From contig CP136898.1 of the NCBI GenBank assembly GCA_034359265.1, forward strand, positions 34,304,501 to 34,368,500: 64,000 nt of DNA. Direction: 5' to 3'. The position numbers and the translations under genes are program-made. This DNA comes from Canna indica (lineage: Eukaryota > Streptophyta > Magnoliopsida > Zingiberales > Cannaceae). Numbering within the stretch: the first letter of the stretch is position 1; each line of letters begins with the position of its first letter. The notes under the pieces are model-generated. The model was not told where the DNA came from. It worked only from the letters and a program-made list of their open reading frames with translations, and ran no database searches. Below, piece by piece: positions 21,879-34,054 of this stretch.

Positions 21879-22555
21879 AAATAAATAACATCATTTTTAT
21901 TTTCTTCTTGAGATGAGTGGTTTTAGATTCTTGTAAAATATTGTAACTTTTGTTGTATGCAGCTCGCAGAATAGATCAGAATTTTGTTGATTACAAAAAT
22001 AATAATGTTTAATTTTTGACATCCTATAATGACAACGTGCATGTGAAATAAATAAATCATGTGAAATATAATAGGATGTATTTTTAACTAATTTAATATG
22101 AATTTATTAGTCCGATTTATTAGCTTTTTTTTTAAAAAAAAAACTTAGAGTTTTCGACGAAATTCCGACGAAATGTTGTCGGTAATTACCGACCATAGTT
22201 TTCGACAACACTTGTAGTCGATAATTATCGAGAGCAACCGACAAAACTTTTGTCGGTAGTCACCGAGGAACTACCGACGGTTTTTCGATTAAAACGTTGG
22301 TCGGTAATTATCAACAATATTTTTTATCGATAAACTATCGGTACTTGTTTCGACCAAGGTTTTACCGACACAAATATTAGCCTCGGTAACCAGTCGAAAT
22401 TTGGTCGGTAAATCAATATTTTCGACCAACTTTCGACCACCTTTCGACTACAATGGCCGTCGAAAATCATCATATTTCTTGTAGTGTATGTTATATGATA
22501 ATATTTAATTATTTTTTTTTAGTTTAAGAAATGCTTGATTAAAGATGCCTTTACT

Positions 22556-23492
22556 TTTATTTTATTTTTGAAAAGTAAGCAACTTGTACTCAATCAAGAG
22601 AAATAAGTAAGATACAAGCAAGGAGAGAGAGAGAGAAAAGAGTAAAAATAAAGAAACAAAGAAATGAAACAACACCCAGACATATATAGAACAGAACCAA
22701 GAGGACCACACTATCAGTTACGCCCTTGAGTCAGATAGAAGTTAAGTAGAGCTATTACAAAATTTTGCGGACCTCGCTCAATACCCTGGAAATACCTTTG
22801 ATTTCTCTCGAACAAGAGGTACCAACTCCACACAAGAATTAGCCTCGCCTTACGAAGGGATGAAGTAGTGACAGTCATCAACGACAACGTGTCGCGGAAC
22901 CAAGAAGCAGAGAATACCGATTCCTTAAGATGGGCAAGAAATAGGCTCCATGTTGAAACAGAGTACATGCAATTGAAGAAGAGGTGGTCGAAAGATTCTT
23001 CCTCTCTTGCACACAGAAGACAAGAGGAGTCGCTAATCACTCCTCTTAGTAAGAGTTTATCCCTAGTCGCCAAGCGTCGTTTGGACCAGATCCATTCGAA
23101 CACGGAGACCTTTGGTTGGATTACACGTTGCCAAATGAAGTAGTGATAGATATCCTCCACTCCTCGAAAACACAACAAGCGGTAAAGAGATTTCGTACTA
23201 AAGGAATGGTTTGAGATCCATCTCTAGTGTATAAGATCATCGCCGGTGGACTCCCAAATAGCATTCAGATCTGAAGCCATCTCCAGGAGAAGGTCAACGC
23301 TGGCAAAGGAGAGAAAGCCAATGTTCCAGCCAATGAAATTTCCATCGTTGTCAACAAGACGGGCCTCCGCGATTGTGCTCCTTTGGTCACGAGCAAGGTT
23401 GTGTGATTGCGGATATTTTCCTGCCAAGAATTGACTCCCACACCATGGCTCCCTCTGGAGCTGAATTGAAGACTCCGATCCCACCTCATACT
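22556..23492 (-). mobile_element. 5'-truncated LINE (non-LTR retrotransposon) insertion
   Basis: An 11-bp target duplication ATGCCTTTACT flanks it (22545-22555 and 23493-23503), and an A-rich tail (AAAAATAAAATAAAA on the minus strand) lies at the 3' end. It encodes only the end of a LINE ORF2: a linker with NLARDQRSTIAEARL and GWNIGFLSFASVD, then a zf-RVT domain with QPKVSVFEWIWSKRRLATRD, CLLCAREEESFDHLFFNC and a W-rich tail. The frame shifts between the parts (about 23180-23224). Confidence 0.88.
22714..23484 (-). pseudogene. LINE ORF2 C-terminus with zf-RVT domain
   Basis: The fragment inside the LINE insertion. The zinc-binding reverse-transcriptase-associated domain (zf-RVT) is seen as C-x2-C-x8-H-x4-C in CLLCAREEESFDHLFFNC. 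The endonuclease and reverse transcriptase cores are absent because of 5' truncation. At least one frameshift separates the linker (23224-23484) from the zf-RVT part (22714-23178). Confidence 0.8.
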
Positions 23493-23512
23493 ATGCCTTT
23501 ACTAATTGTTGA

Positions 23513-24240
23513 ATTGTGGGGAGAAAAATAATTAACTTGGGTATTCATCCTCTACTCATATATACAAAAGGAGAGATTTTACATGAGTACATAAAGATAT
23601 ATAAAACATATACAACCAGGTGACTATTTCACATTCCCCCATAAGTTTGCGCAATTATATTATATAAATCCAACTTGTTACAAATATAAGTAATTTTAGG
23701 ACCTATTAATGATTTAGTTATATAAATCCAACTTGTTACAAATATTAGCCAATTGATTATTAGAATTCACAAATGTCAGGACTATCTCCTTAAACTCTAT
23801 ATTCTCTCTGATGAAGTGACAATCAACCTCACTGTGTTTTGTCATCTCATAAAAAATTGGATTAGAGACGATATGTATTAGCACTTGATTGCTACAAAAT
23901 AACTTTATTGATTCTGTTTGAATGATGCAAAGTTCATGCATCAACTACTTAAGCCATACCTAATATGAGACATGGATCAGCTAGATACTCTCCTTGTCCT
24001 AGTAGCAACTTTATATTTGGATCCATTGAGTGTATATTGATCAAGCTCTCAACATGCATGTTTCATGTAGCATGTCAAGGACATACTTTGTTTCAGAGAT
24101 GTATATAGATCTTCCTGATCGAGCTATTTCAATGCCAAAGAAATATTTGAGATCACCCAAATCCTTGATCACCCAAATCCTTTTAAAAATTAGGATTGTA
24201 TCAAGCAAATTCAATTTAACCGGAGTACCATAAAATAAAG
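23513..24240 (-). pseudogene. Ty1/copia pol remnant and adjoining LTR piece
   Basis: Minus-strand translation gives a reverse-transcriptase piece (DLKYFFGIEIARSGRSIYIS, about 24060-24160), then the end of RNase H (NPIFYEMTKHSEVDCHFIRE, SNNQLANICNKLDLYN; 23714-23944). A purine tract TATGGGGGAATG near 23640 and TGAAATAGTCACC... to ...CACAATTCAACA (about 23631-23513) look like the polypurine tract and an LTR. The LINE above inserted at its edge. Integrase, protease and gag are missing. Confidence 0.7.
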
Positions 24241-24839
24241 TTGATTAAATTCAATTGCAACAATGGCTATATGAGATTTGGGCCCAGTTAGTTCAATTGT
24301 CGGGCGATTAGGGCTCAAATTAATTGTTGGTCCAAAGAAAACGATAGACATTGCTGGTCCTAGCAACAAGAGATGTGAAGAAAACATATGTTAGCAACTT
24401 GTGGTGCCGAAGAACAAATTGAAAATCAAGAGGTTTTCTTGTGGGTTGATAAGGATGGTTGGAAAAATTGCTCCTCGAGTAGGCGGATGCTTCGTATGGA
24501 GCACATACATAACTCGAACATAGGAAAAGGAACTGCGAAAAATTGCTCCATGTGGATGGTGTGGGTGAATGGGGTTAGGGCAATTGGTAAAACAATAGTT
24601 CTTATACCACTACTAAAACATCAACTTATGAGATGGTTTCATATTGGCCGAATATTTTCAACCTAATGTATTAAGACAAAACATTTAATATATGATTATC
24701 ATATTTAATTTTGTCACAATCTATTAGCACACGATTCATTAAAAATATATGATTAACATCTTAAATATTTCCTAGAGATCTAGGATTCAAATTTTATAAT
24801 GGTTGTATAGTGTGACTTTCTATCTTTGTTAATTTTTTT
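24241..24839. other. Intergenic DNA, no recognised feature
   Basis: An open frame of 92 codons (24388-24666) shows no family resemblance and has no neighbouring exon signals. I do not call it a gene. Confidence 0.4.
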
Positions 24840-24974
24840 ATATATTAAAGATATTAAATTTACATTAAAATTACAGGAAAAGACACGAAGGGTGAGGGTG
24901 ATATTTACCCTATAAATTAATATCGGCTCAGTCCAACCCATTGACTAACTCAGTCCATCTTCCACTCTACAAGG

Positions 24975-25065
24975 CGACGATTAGGGTTTCACTCTCATTT
25001 CTCTCCGCCGCGGCGTACATCCACCCGCCGCCTTCATCACACACCTTCCTTCTTTCTACTTAACT
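24975..25065 (+). promoter_or_regulatory. Telo-box leader-like segment (three copies in the window)
   Basis: GGCGACGATTAGGGTTTCAC followed by CT-rich leader-like sequence and CTCTCCGCCGCGGCG. Equivalent blocks lie at about 33177-33265 and 35700-35790. Such telo-box leaders belong to ribosomal-protein or snoRNA host genes in plants. Which gene this one came from is not visible. Confidence 0.4.
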
Positions 25066-25546
25066 TGATCTTCTACCGCTGTCTCTTCTCATCTCTCATT
25101 CATTATTATTGATTTTGCACAACCTATTTTCTTTCCTTTTCGTATTGTGCAAGCGATCAATCGGGTTTCTTCTACTTCTTGTGTTTTTTATTTTTATATA
25201 ATTGGAATTTTCTCTGACTTGGTTGATAATTCGATCGTTGATGTGAGACATTCAATCTGCGTTATCTTTCCGCAACTCATTTAATTTGGGTGATGAAGAT
25301 GACTATAAATAAACTGAGATCAGAATCATCTTATAGAGTTTTCATCAGAAATGTCTGTGTATCTTCACCTGGTGATTTAATGTTCTTGTTTGATGTGCAA
25401 TAAGAATTTTTTTGTAGTTGAATCCGGATCAAGATTACGTAGTTTATGCATTGTTGCTTTGTTTGTTCTATGTCTTGTTTTGCAATTAATTGCCATACTT
25501 TTGTTCTTATTCTATTTCTTTCTTTTTGATTTCGGCTCCCCAGACG

Positions 25547-25633
25547 GCATCAATGATGTAAAAAATCTCTTAGTTATCCTTGCACTTTGATTTCCCATGA
25601 AAAAAATTATGGGGGAATTTTACACTGAGATGC
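25547..25633 (+). ncRNA. Candidate C/D-box snoRNA-like unit (copy in block 1)
   Basis: A 5-bp terminal stem GCATC/GATGC closes the unit. A C-box-like ATGATGT follows the 5' stem and a D box CTGA precedes the 3' stem, 87 nt overall, as in box C/D snoRNAs. The C box differs from the consensus in its last base. I could not match the guide (upstream of the D box) to rRNA. Equivalent units are at 33757-33842, 33969-34054 and 36283-36369. Confidence 0.3.
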
Positions 25634-25830
25634 TCTATTACTCTCTGGATTTATATTATTATATATTTATTTGTTTATTTCTTCTGATTTAATAAATTCG
25701 GATTAGTGCTATAGATATGGATTCAGATACGACGCTGATTATGTTTTATTGATGTATTCTTGCAATTCTGAAATGCATAGGAATTTATTTTCTTGAATAT
25801 TTGATCTGTGATGTGAATATAATCTGCTAG

Positions 25831-25932
25831 TGGACTTGCACCTCACTCCGTGTCTTTCTCTTTCTATCTCTTTATTAAATAAAGAGAGAGAAAGTTAGAG
25901 AGAGAAAGACACAGGTGAGGTGCGAGAGTCCA
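25831..25932. mobile_element. Foldback MITE with CT-rich arms
   Basis: TGGACTTGCACCTCACT at the left is inverted as AGGTGAGGTGCGAGAGTCCA at the right, with CTTTCTCTTTCTATCTCT arms between. It is present in duplication copies 1 and 3 (36565-36673), but copy 2 (near 34252) has different sequence there, so it inserted after the block first arose. Confidence 0.7.
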
Positions 25933-27348
25933 TTGGACTCGCCTGATCAAAAATTATTTTCGATGTTTTACAGGTCATTCTCCAAGTAATTCATCGCTTT
26001 GTTCTTCTAACTTCTGGTTGAGCATATTCCAACACAAAAGTGGAGTTCCTTTGCATGAAAATTTGTTATACTTTTTTTTGTGTATTTTTCATTATTTTGG
26101 TCAGTTTGAGGCAAGGCTTTAATGCTGCATTTAGAATTTATTTATTGTTCTAGATTATTATCAATTTCAAAATGTATTCATTTTCGCTAGGTCTGTACTC
26201 AAATATTCAATTGGGATTGTTGTTACTTCTTGGTCTTTCTTATATTTAATCAATAGTCTCAGTTTGAAGAACTCAAACAACTTCCTTAACGAAAATCATG
26301 AGATTATGCAAAAATGTATACATGCAAGTGTTGGAGATTATGTTTTGTCTATTTATATCGTCCTACATTGTTCAAGATAAGAATGTTAGATGTCTATTTT
26401 GAATAAAAAATTATAGTATTTGATGAATAATATTATATTTTAACGATAAATGGGCTTGGAGAAGGGGTTTGAAAGTTTTTAAAAGTGGTATTCGTTATAA
26501 TAATAATAGCTCATGATTAAAGTATTATTCATATCAAAAGTAGCATATTAAAAAAAAATTAAGTTTTTAATTTCGAAATGTGATCATAAAAAAAATGATG
26601 TTGAGCGAATTAGTGATCACAAATCTCTTCTCCACAAATTTTTTATATAAATTAATATTTTTGATATAAATTAATATTTTTGATATAAATTATTTTTATA
26701 TAAATAATTCAAATATTTTTTATACTTTTATATAAATAATCCAGATATTTTTTAACGATTGAGTATCATTAACCCAAATATTTTTTATATAAATTAATAA
26801 TTTTGTATTTTATCTTAATTTTTTTAAACATGAAAAATACGGATAACAAATTTTTAGGAAATTTAGTTTGCTGTTTTTTTTTTTTTAGGAAATGGCGAGT
26901 TTCGCTCAAAAATACAAATAACAAGTTCCTAGGAGCAAGTGCTGTGGTGAGAGGTTGAGAAAGAGAAGAAGAGACGGAGGAGAGGAGATGCTACAGGCGG
27001 AGGAGTCGGCGCGTATAGCCGGTGGAGCTCGTCGTCGCCTGAGTCGCGGGATCGAGGTAGGAGATCTTCCACTTCTCTTTTCTTCCGTATTTGTTTCCCG
27101 ACGAGGTTGACGAGCGAGGATCAGCCGAGCCCGAATGGTGGCGATCGGCCATGCCGCGAGCGACCAGTCGCGGGCGGCCATGTCGCGCGCAGGCCGGCGG
27201 CCACCATTCGGTGGGAGTTGGGTCGGATCGATCGCAGAGGTCGAGGGGAGGGCTGGGGTCGTGGAGTTGTCGGTCGCCGACGGGTAGCCGGCTGGCCGAG
27301 AGGAGGAGATGGGTCTGCGGGTGATCGGAGGAGAAGAGGGAGATCGGG

Positions 27349-27386
27349 AGAAGAAGAAGAAGAAGAAGAAGAAGAAGAAGAAGAAG
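27349..27386. repeat. (AGA)n microsatellite, about 12 units
   Basis: An uninterrupted AGA run in the GC-rich block. The homologous site at 38285-38326 has about 14 units, and the third copy (near 40615) has almost none. The long glutamate or lysine runs in open frames here are repeat artefacts. Confidence 0.9.
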
Positions 27387-27996
27387 GAGAGAGAGAGGTG
27401 GTGGTTGTCCCGCCGGCGCCGGGAGCCGCCGGAGAGGCCCGACGAGACCGCCGGGGTGATCGGAGCAGGGAGGTGGCGTCGGGCGCAGTGGCAAGGGGGG
27501 GGGGGGGAGAGGGAGACGAGTGGGTGAGGAGGGATAAACAGTGTTGAGAGAATAGAACTGTATCGTATGAAATTAGGTTGATTTGTAAATTATTAGAGTA
27601 TTTTTGTAGTTGATCGTAGAGTCGTCGGATCGAGTTGAGGTGAATACCAAAGTTTTAGATTTTTGCATGCTGAACGAGATGGTGGTGTCGGATTTCAGAT
27701 TGGAGATCGTTTGATATGATTTTGATATTATTTTATTATTCTACTATTGTTTGGTAAGTGGGTGAAAATTATGTTTGAAACTAATTTAGTTGGTGGGCCC
27801 CGAGTTGTTGGTTGCAGTTGATGTGAGTATCAATCTTGATCGTTTTTGTGTGCTGAACGTAATGGTGGGATTGGTTTTCCGAGAAAATATTATTAGGATA
27901 TTCTTTCAGTTGGTTAGTGGTTGAGGTTGTCAAGGTGTTTAAATAATAGGAAATTATGTCTGAGAATTTAGTTGATTGATTGGTGTAAAATAATTG

Positions 27997-28101
27997 TGTT
28001 TGGAGAATGGCTTGAGCATGAGTGTTTGGAGAGTGGGTTGAGCATGGGTGTTTGGAGAGTGGCTTGAGCATGGGTGTTTGGAGAGTAGGTTGAGCATGAG
28101 T
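27997..28101. repeat. 26-bp tandem repeat, four units
   Basis: The unit GTGTTTGGAGAGTGGGTTGA plus GCATGG is repeated four times with small changes. The homologous array at about 38937-39015 has three units. Confidence 0.85.
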
Positions 28102-29217
28102 TGAGCCTGCAAGTCTGTTGTTCCATGTCTGTTGTTGATTTGTCGTCGAAGATAAATTTTGGAAATACCCTTGCTTTAGTTGTTTGCTTTGCTTCCTGAA
28201 ATTTATTGAACTCCTGTTGCACATTATTGTTGGACATGCCTTGTAGAGAAATTGCATGTGTTGCATTTTATTGGTGTTTATTCTTGATCATAGTATGTTA
28301 TGTTAATCCTTTGGTGCCTTGGATTAGTCATCGGGTGCATTGTATCATGTGTTATATTTGACGTTGTTTACTTGTTTAGCATGTTCTTATCATGTTGATC
28401 ATGTCATAATCACTTGGAGTTGTTGTGATATTGTTGATCATGATGTTTTGTTATTATCTTGTTGATCATATCATAATCACTTGGAGTTGTTGTTATATTG
28501 TTGATCATGGTGATATACCTTGTTGCACTCTTGGAGTCGAGTTGCATGGTCGTTGTCGATCTAGAGGCTACAGCCTCGGAGAGGACTTCGGTCTAGGCCA
28601 TTTCAATGTGGTACCCCCAGGGATGGGAGAGGGTTTGGATATTGACTAGTCACTTTGGGTACCTTCGGGTGTGGGGATGTCGGATACGACGTCCGTTGGG
28701 CTACCTGATTGGTAGGGGTAGTCGTGGGGATGTCGGATACGCCGTTCGTCGGGCTACCTGCTTGATGGGGGTAGTCGCGTCACCGTTGGAGCGGACGGTT
28801 GATGCCACTCTACAGGTGGTAGAGTGTGGGATTTTTACCCAATGGTCCACACGCTCGATGATTCAGTTGATGTTGTTTAGGAGTATGTGAGAAGTATTTG
28901 TTGTATTTATTGCCTTTGACTGCATCTTAGGCCATGTTGTTATGCATTGTTGAGTTGACACTTATGCTTGTTGATCATATTGTGATTCTCCTACTCAGCA
29001 CCCGCTGATCTCCGTTGTTTTTGCTTCAGACTTGCAGGGGTGAGTGATCGATTTGTAGATAGTTTTTAGCAGCTAGTAGTCAGTCGTAGATGTGGAGCTC
29101 AGATGGCGACTGCTTTTGTATTTTGGTTTGCTTTGTCGTATTGTAGCTCTTGATATTGATATTATTATTTTGGAGCTGTAACATGTAGAACTATTTTGTA
29201 TTTTGTTAAATCTTGCA

Positions 29218-29622
29218 TCGTTCCTGAAAATAATTTGATTTCTCATGATCTAAAGGCTCTAGCACCAGATCATTGCTAAGCATCTACACTTGCCACTCCA
29301 TCTAGATCTTTCGATTCTCGGTATAGGTGGTGCATCATTAATCCCTAATCGAGATTGCGCCGTTCCTGAAAATAAATTGATTTCTCGTGATCCAAAGGCT
29401 CTAGCACGAGATCATTGCTAAGCATCTATGCTTGCCACTCCATCTAGATCTTTCGATTCTCGGTATAGGTGGTGCATCGTTCGTCCCTAATCGAGATCGC
29501 GTCGTTCCTAAAAATAATTTGATTTCTCGTGATCCAAAGGCTCTATCACTAGATCATTGCTAAGCATCTACTCTTGCCACTCCACCTAGATCTTTCGATT
29601 CTCGGTATAGGTGGTGCATCAT
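29218..29622. repeat. 142-bp tandem repeat, three units
   Basis: Units start with CGTTCCTGAAAATAATTTGA at 29219, 29361 and 29503. Each contains AAGGCTCTAGCACCAGATC and ends CTCGGTATAGGTGGTGCATC. The same three-unit array is at 41461-41881 in the second duplicate. Function unknown. Confidence 0.93.
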
Positions 29623-29696
29623 TTATAAGTGCCTAATTTGTTATCTGTCTCCAACCACTCATCGTCAACGAGCAATGTTTAAACAATACTGATATG

Positions 29697-29990
29697 ACTC
29701 ATCCCACATCGCAAATACGCGTGTCTTCAATTTTGATACCATGCCTCCGCAATCTAGTTTTGGTCTGCAGACGACCTCGGAGGACAATCCAAAATAGGAC
29801 CTTTATCTTCAACGGTAGTTGCCCTCGCCACACAAATGAGTTCAGAGGATTTTGTAGAGCGAAGAAGTCGAGTATATTCCATTTCCTTCCCACCTCCATC
29901 GCACCACATCGTCCTCGGAGCTGTGGAAGACCGAGGGGAGCCTGCTTAGCAAATCTAGAACTGCTCTATCCTCCACTTGTCGTTGTTGAT
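29697..29990 (-). pseudogene. LINE zf-RVT fragment (copy 1)
   Basis: The minus strand encodes SFVWRGQLPLKIKVLFWIVL followed by RGRLQTKTRLRRHG, the start of a LINE zf-RVT domain. Compared with copy 2 (41892-42221) it has lost about 30 bp and shifts frame. Confidence 0.75.
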
Positions 29991-30106
29991 AGCATTATTT
30001 CTATTAGTGACATGATTAGATATTGTGCTCTTAGAAGGAACTCCAATACAGAACTTTTACGGGTTCCCAAGGTGACTAAAGGACTCAGAAGGATTTGGGT
30101 ATCTAA

Positions 30107-30920
30107 GGTACTGTTTAGTTAGCAAAAATTATTTTCTGATTTGATTTCAGAGAAACTGAAAACTTGATTTCGGTTTCTAGTTTTCAATTTTCTGAAAACG
30201 CATTTAGTTAATGAAAATAACATCAGTTCTAGTTAGTTGTAACTAGTGAATATTTATTTGGTTATAAAAATTAATATTAATTTTTGTTGAACATTTTTAG
30301 TATTAATTAAATATTTAGTTAACTTATAAAATTAATATTTGCTAATATGATTATAAAATATTTGTAAGATTTAATTAATTAAATTATTGATAATTTAATA
30401 TTTTTTGTTTAATTAAATATAAAAATTAATTAATGATTATTATAAAATTTCAAAAAAATTTCAATGGTCTAAAATTAGTTTTGATTAAATTATAAATAGA
30501 TTAACTTTAAAAAAATTGAATAATTTTAAAATTTGAGTTTGAGTCAATTAGATATAAATTGATTTAATTAATTTATAAATTTAAGATAATAAAATTTGAA
30601 TTGAAAATAATGGTTTTATTTTTATTTTTAAAAATTAAATATAGTTTGATTTATTTTTAAATTAATTAATTTTATAAAAAATATATATTTATAATTATAA
30701 AGTTGGTACTGTATTTTGATAACGAAATCGATGGTCTCGAAATCATAGAAAATAATATTATGATGATTTTATTTTTATTAAGAAAATTATTTTTTTTTTC
30801 ATTGTGGTTTAGATTCAATTTTATGAAAATACTGAACCAAACACGTTTTCGTAAGCAGTTTTAATTTTAGTGAAATCGAAATCATAAAAATAGACTTGAT
30901 TTCGCTAACCAAATTATTTG
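30107..30920. mobile_element. AT-rich MITE (GGTACTGTTTAGTTAGC ends), copy 1
   Basis: The left end GTACTGTTTAGTTAGCAAAA is mirrored by the right end GATTTCGCTAACCAAATTA. Inside the right arm, ACTGAACCAAACACG mirrors the left motif again. No coding capacity. The duplicate copy is at 42353-43166. Confidence 0.65.
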
Positions 30921-30966
30921 GATTGAGGGTTTCAGAGGGGAAGAGTTTGGGAGGAATTTAAAACAT

Positions 30967-31316
30967 CTTGTTTGGATAATTTTTTTTAAAGGGTTTGGAG
31001 GGGTTTCAAATCCCTCCAAATCCCTCATAGTACCTATTTTCAAAACCTCTCAAAATGAGGAGTTTTGAAAGGGTTTGAAAAGTTAATGAAAAAAATAAAA
31101 ATAAAAATATTCCTAAATTAAAAAAATATTATTCTAAACGAGGGTATAATGATTTGCCAAATTCTTTCAAACTCCTCCAAACCCCTTATGAAGTTTAACC
31201 AATCAAAGTTTTTATAACTCTTTCAAAAATCTCCAAACTCCTCCCACTTCAAAAACCTTCAAAAACTTTCAAATTCATCCCCCTTCAAATTCTTTGCTCA
31301 AAATTATCCAAACATA
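30967..31316. mobile_element. PIF-like MITE (TTGTTTGGATAATTTT ends), copy 1
   Basis: CTTGTTTGGATAATTTTT at the left and AAAATTATCCAAACATAA at the right are inverted repeats. The interior is palindromic with TTTGGAGGGGTTT and AAACTCCTCCAAACCCC. The duplicate copy is at about 43449-43735. Confidence 0.75.
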
Positions 31317-31717
31317 ATGTAAAATTTACTCTTCTCCACGTGTAGATGGACGCTTCTCATCTAGCAAGACTAGCCGGCAAAGAGTACGTGAATCTCAGTC
31401 AAAACACTATGATATATATGAAAGTGTTTTGCGGAAACAATTTGTAAAATGCTTTTTCGAAACACTAAATTACTTTGGCTTGATAAACTCGATTCATTAA
31501 TCAAATAATCTCACCAACAATAAAGCACATAATTTTTTTTATAAAAACGATCTAAAAATTGGAAGCAGCGGCTCGGCTCATCATCTTGCCTTATGTAAAG
31601 ATTTTGCTCACAACTAGGCCTAAGGCATCTAATAAATTATTATTAAATATTAATATTAAAATTTATAATACAGCTCCGAGTTTCGAGTCCGTCCACCTTC
31701 TCTCTCTCTATTTTACG

Positions 31718-31952
31718 AATAAAACTTGTATGAGCGGCATGCTCATACGAGTTTATATGAGCCGACCGTTCATCTTCCGTCACCTCATCCTTTACGCATC
31801 TTGATGCATTTTTTTGGATGGATTTCAAGATTTGAGATGCGTAATGGATATTGCATATCTATTACGCATCTTGATGCATTTTTTTTATTGCATCAAGATA
31901 CGTAACGAATGAGGTGGCGGAAGATGAGCAGACCGCTCATACAAGTTTTATT
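31718..31952. mobile_element. Foldback MITE in the tubulin promoter region, copy 1
   Basis: AATAAAACTTGTATGAGCGG at the left is exactly inverted at the right end (CCGCTCATACAAGTTTTATT). The inner part repeats ATTACGCATCTTGATGCATT. It ends about 280 bp before the tubulin start codon. The duplicate is at 44134-44369. Confidence 0.8.
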
Positions 31953-32129
31953 CCTTTTTTTTTTACCGCCTAACCGACTGTAAAGTGTAAACACAGTTTG
32001 TGAAATTCGAACTCCCCACCGCCTGTTGCGCCTTCCTGTCCATTTGGCAACCAACCGTTGGCTCTTCTTTCACAGTGCATCGATGAATTCCACAACCACA
32101 ACTACCCACAAACTAGCCGTTACGCTTTA

Positions 32130-32231
32130 CCTTGACGACTTTATATACCTCGTTTAGCTTCATCCTCCCTCCTCTTCTTCGTCTTCATCTAATCGTATCG
32201 TCATCGTCCGCAACAACCAACACCGAGAAAG
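32130..32231 (+). promoter_or_regulatory. Beta-tubulin core promoter and leader, copy 1
   Basis: The TATA-like ACTTTATATACC lies at about 32137-32150, followed by a CT-rich leader ending ACCGAGAAAG just before ATG at 32232. The same sequence lies before the second copy (about 44550-44649). Confidence 0.6.
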
Positions 32232-33011
<780 letters not shown>

Positions 33012-33756
33012 TGAGCAGTACAAATAGCTTACAGATCTAGGGTTAAATTTTTTTTATTAGAAATATTAAATTTACATTAAAATTACAGGAAAAGACACGA
33101 AGGGTGAGGGTGATATTTACCCTATAAATTAATATCGGCTCAGTCCAACCCATTGACTAACTCAGTCCATCTTCCACTCTACAAGGCGACGATTAGGGTT
33201 TCACTCTCATTTCTCTCCGCCGCGGTGTACATCCACCCGCCGCCTTCATCACACACCTTCCTTCTTTCTACTTAACTTGATCTTCTACCGCTGTCTCTTC
33301 TCATCTCTCATTCATTATTATTGATTTTGCACAACCTATTTTCTTTCCTTTTCGTATTGTGCAAGCGATCAATCGGGTTTCTTCTACTTCTTGTGTTTTT
33401 TTTTTATATAATTGGAATTTTCTCTGACTTGGTTGATAATTCGATCGTTGATGTGAGACATTCAATCTGCGTTATCTTTCCGCAACTCATTTAATTTGGG
33501 TGATGAAGATGACTATAAATAAACTGAGATCAGAATCATCTTATAGAGTTTTCATCAGAAATGTCCGTGTATCTTCACCTGGTGATTTAATGTTCTTGAT
33601 TGATGTGCAATAAGGATTTTTCTGTAGTTGAATCCGGATCAAGATTACGTAGTTTATGCAGTGTTGCTTTGTTTGTTTTATGTCTTGTTTTGCAATTAAT
33701 TGCCATACTTTTGTTCTTATTCTATTTCTTTCTTTTTGATTTCGGCTCCCCAGAAG

Positions 33757-33842
33757 GCATCAATGATGTAAAAAATTTCTTAGTTATCCTTGCACTTTGA
33801 TTTCCCATGAACAAAATTATGGGAGAATTTAGACTGAGATGC
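33757..33842 (+). ncRNA. Candidate C/D-box snoRNA-like unit (block 2, first)
   Basis: Same layout as at 25547: GCATC stem, ATGATGT, CTGA, GATGC. The bases just before the D box differ from block 1 (AATTTAGA against AATTTTACA). Confidence 0.28.
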
Positions 33843-33968
33843 TCTATTACTCTCTGGATTTATATCATTATATATTTGCTTTGTTTGTTCTATGTCTTGT
33901 TTTGCAATTAATTGTCATACTTTTGTTCTTATTCTATTTCTTTCTTTTTGATTTCGGCTCCCCAAAAG

Positions 33969-34054
33969 GTATCAATGATGTAAAAAATCTCTTAGTTATC
34001 CTTGCACTTTGATTTCCCATGAAGAAAATTATGGGGGAATTTAGACTGAGATGC
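33969..34054 (+). ncRNA. Candidate C/D-box snoRNA-like unit (block 2, second)
   Basis: A tandem copy. The 5' stem is GTATC, which still pairs with GATGC through a U-G wobble. The C-like and D boxes are unchanged. Confidence 0.28.

Larger units (their letters stand above)
20541..22486. mobile_element. Non-autonomous CACTA element carrying a captured GT47 gene fragment
   Basis: The ends are exact: CACTACAAGAAAATTTAGA at the left and ...CATATTTCTTGTAGTG at the right. A 3-bp duplication TAT flanks it (20538-20540, 22487-22489), as CACTA elements make. Subterminal arrays of TCGACCA, CCGACGA and TCGAAAATT-type motifs occupy about 400 bp at each side. The element encodes no transposase; its core (21200-21900) is GC-rich host-gene sequence (next entry). 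Confidence 0.93.
24840..29217. repeat. Segmental duplication, copy 1 (promoter/5'UTR-like block plus LTR-like block)
   Basis: From about 24840 onward the sequence matches 33040-34362 (first 1.3 kb) and 35570-39774 (nearly whole) with few changes. The first part has a TTAGGGTTTCAC telo-box and a CT-rich leader near 24979-25060, like the promoter and leader of a housekeeping gene, but no protein-coding exon follows. The second part (about 26900-29217) is GC-rich, then carries repeated GATGTCGGATACG-type blocks, and resembles a Ty3-gypsy LTR. Copy 1 lacks about 220 bp present in the others (37358-37575). Confidence 0.85.

Noticed and set aside
24388..24666. 92-codon frame as a gene
   Set aside because: No recognised motif, no flanking exon signals, ordinary AT-rich context.
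25390..25590. 66-codon frame repeated at 33600 and 36126
   Set aside because: Its repetition is due to the segmental duplication; Leu/Phe-rich T-run sequence overlaps the snoRNA-like unit and has no coding signature.
27107..27547. Arg/Glu-rich frames in the GC-rich block (also 37891-38468)
   Set aside because: Driven by the (AGA)n run and high GC; frames open on both strands and unconserved between duplicates.
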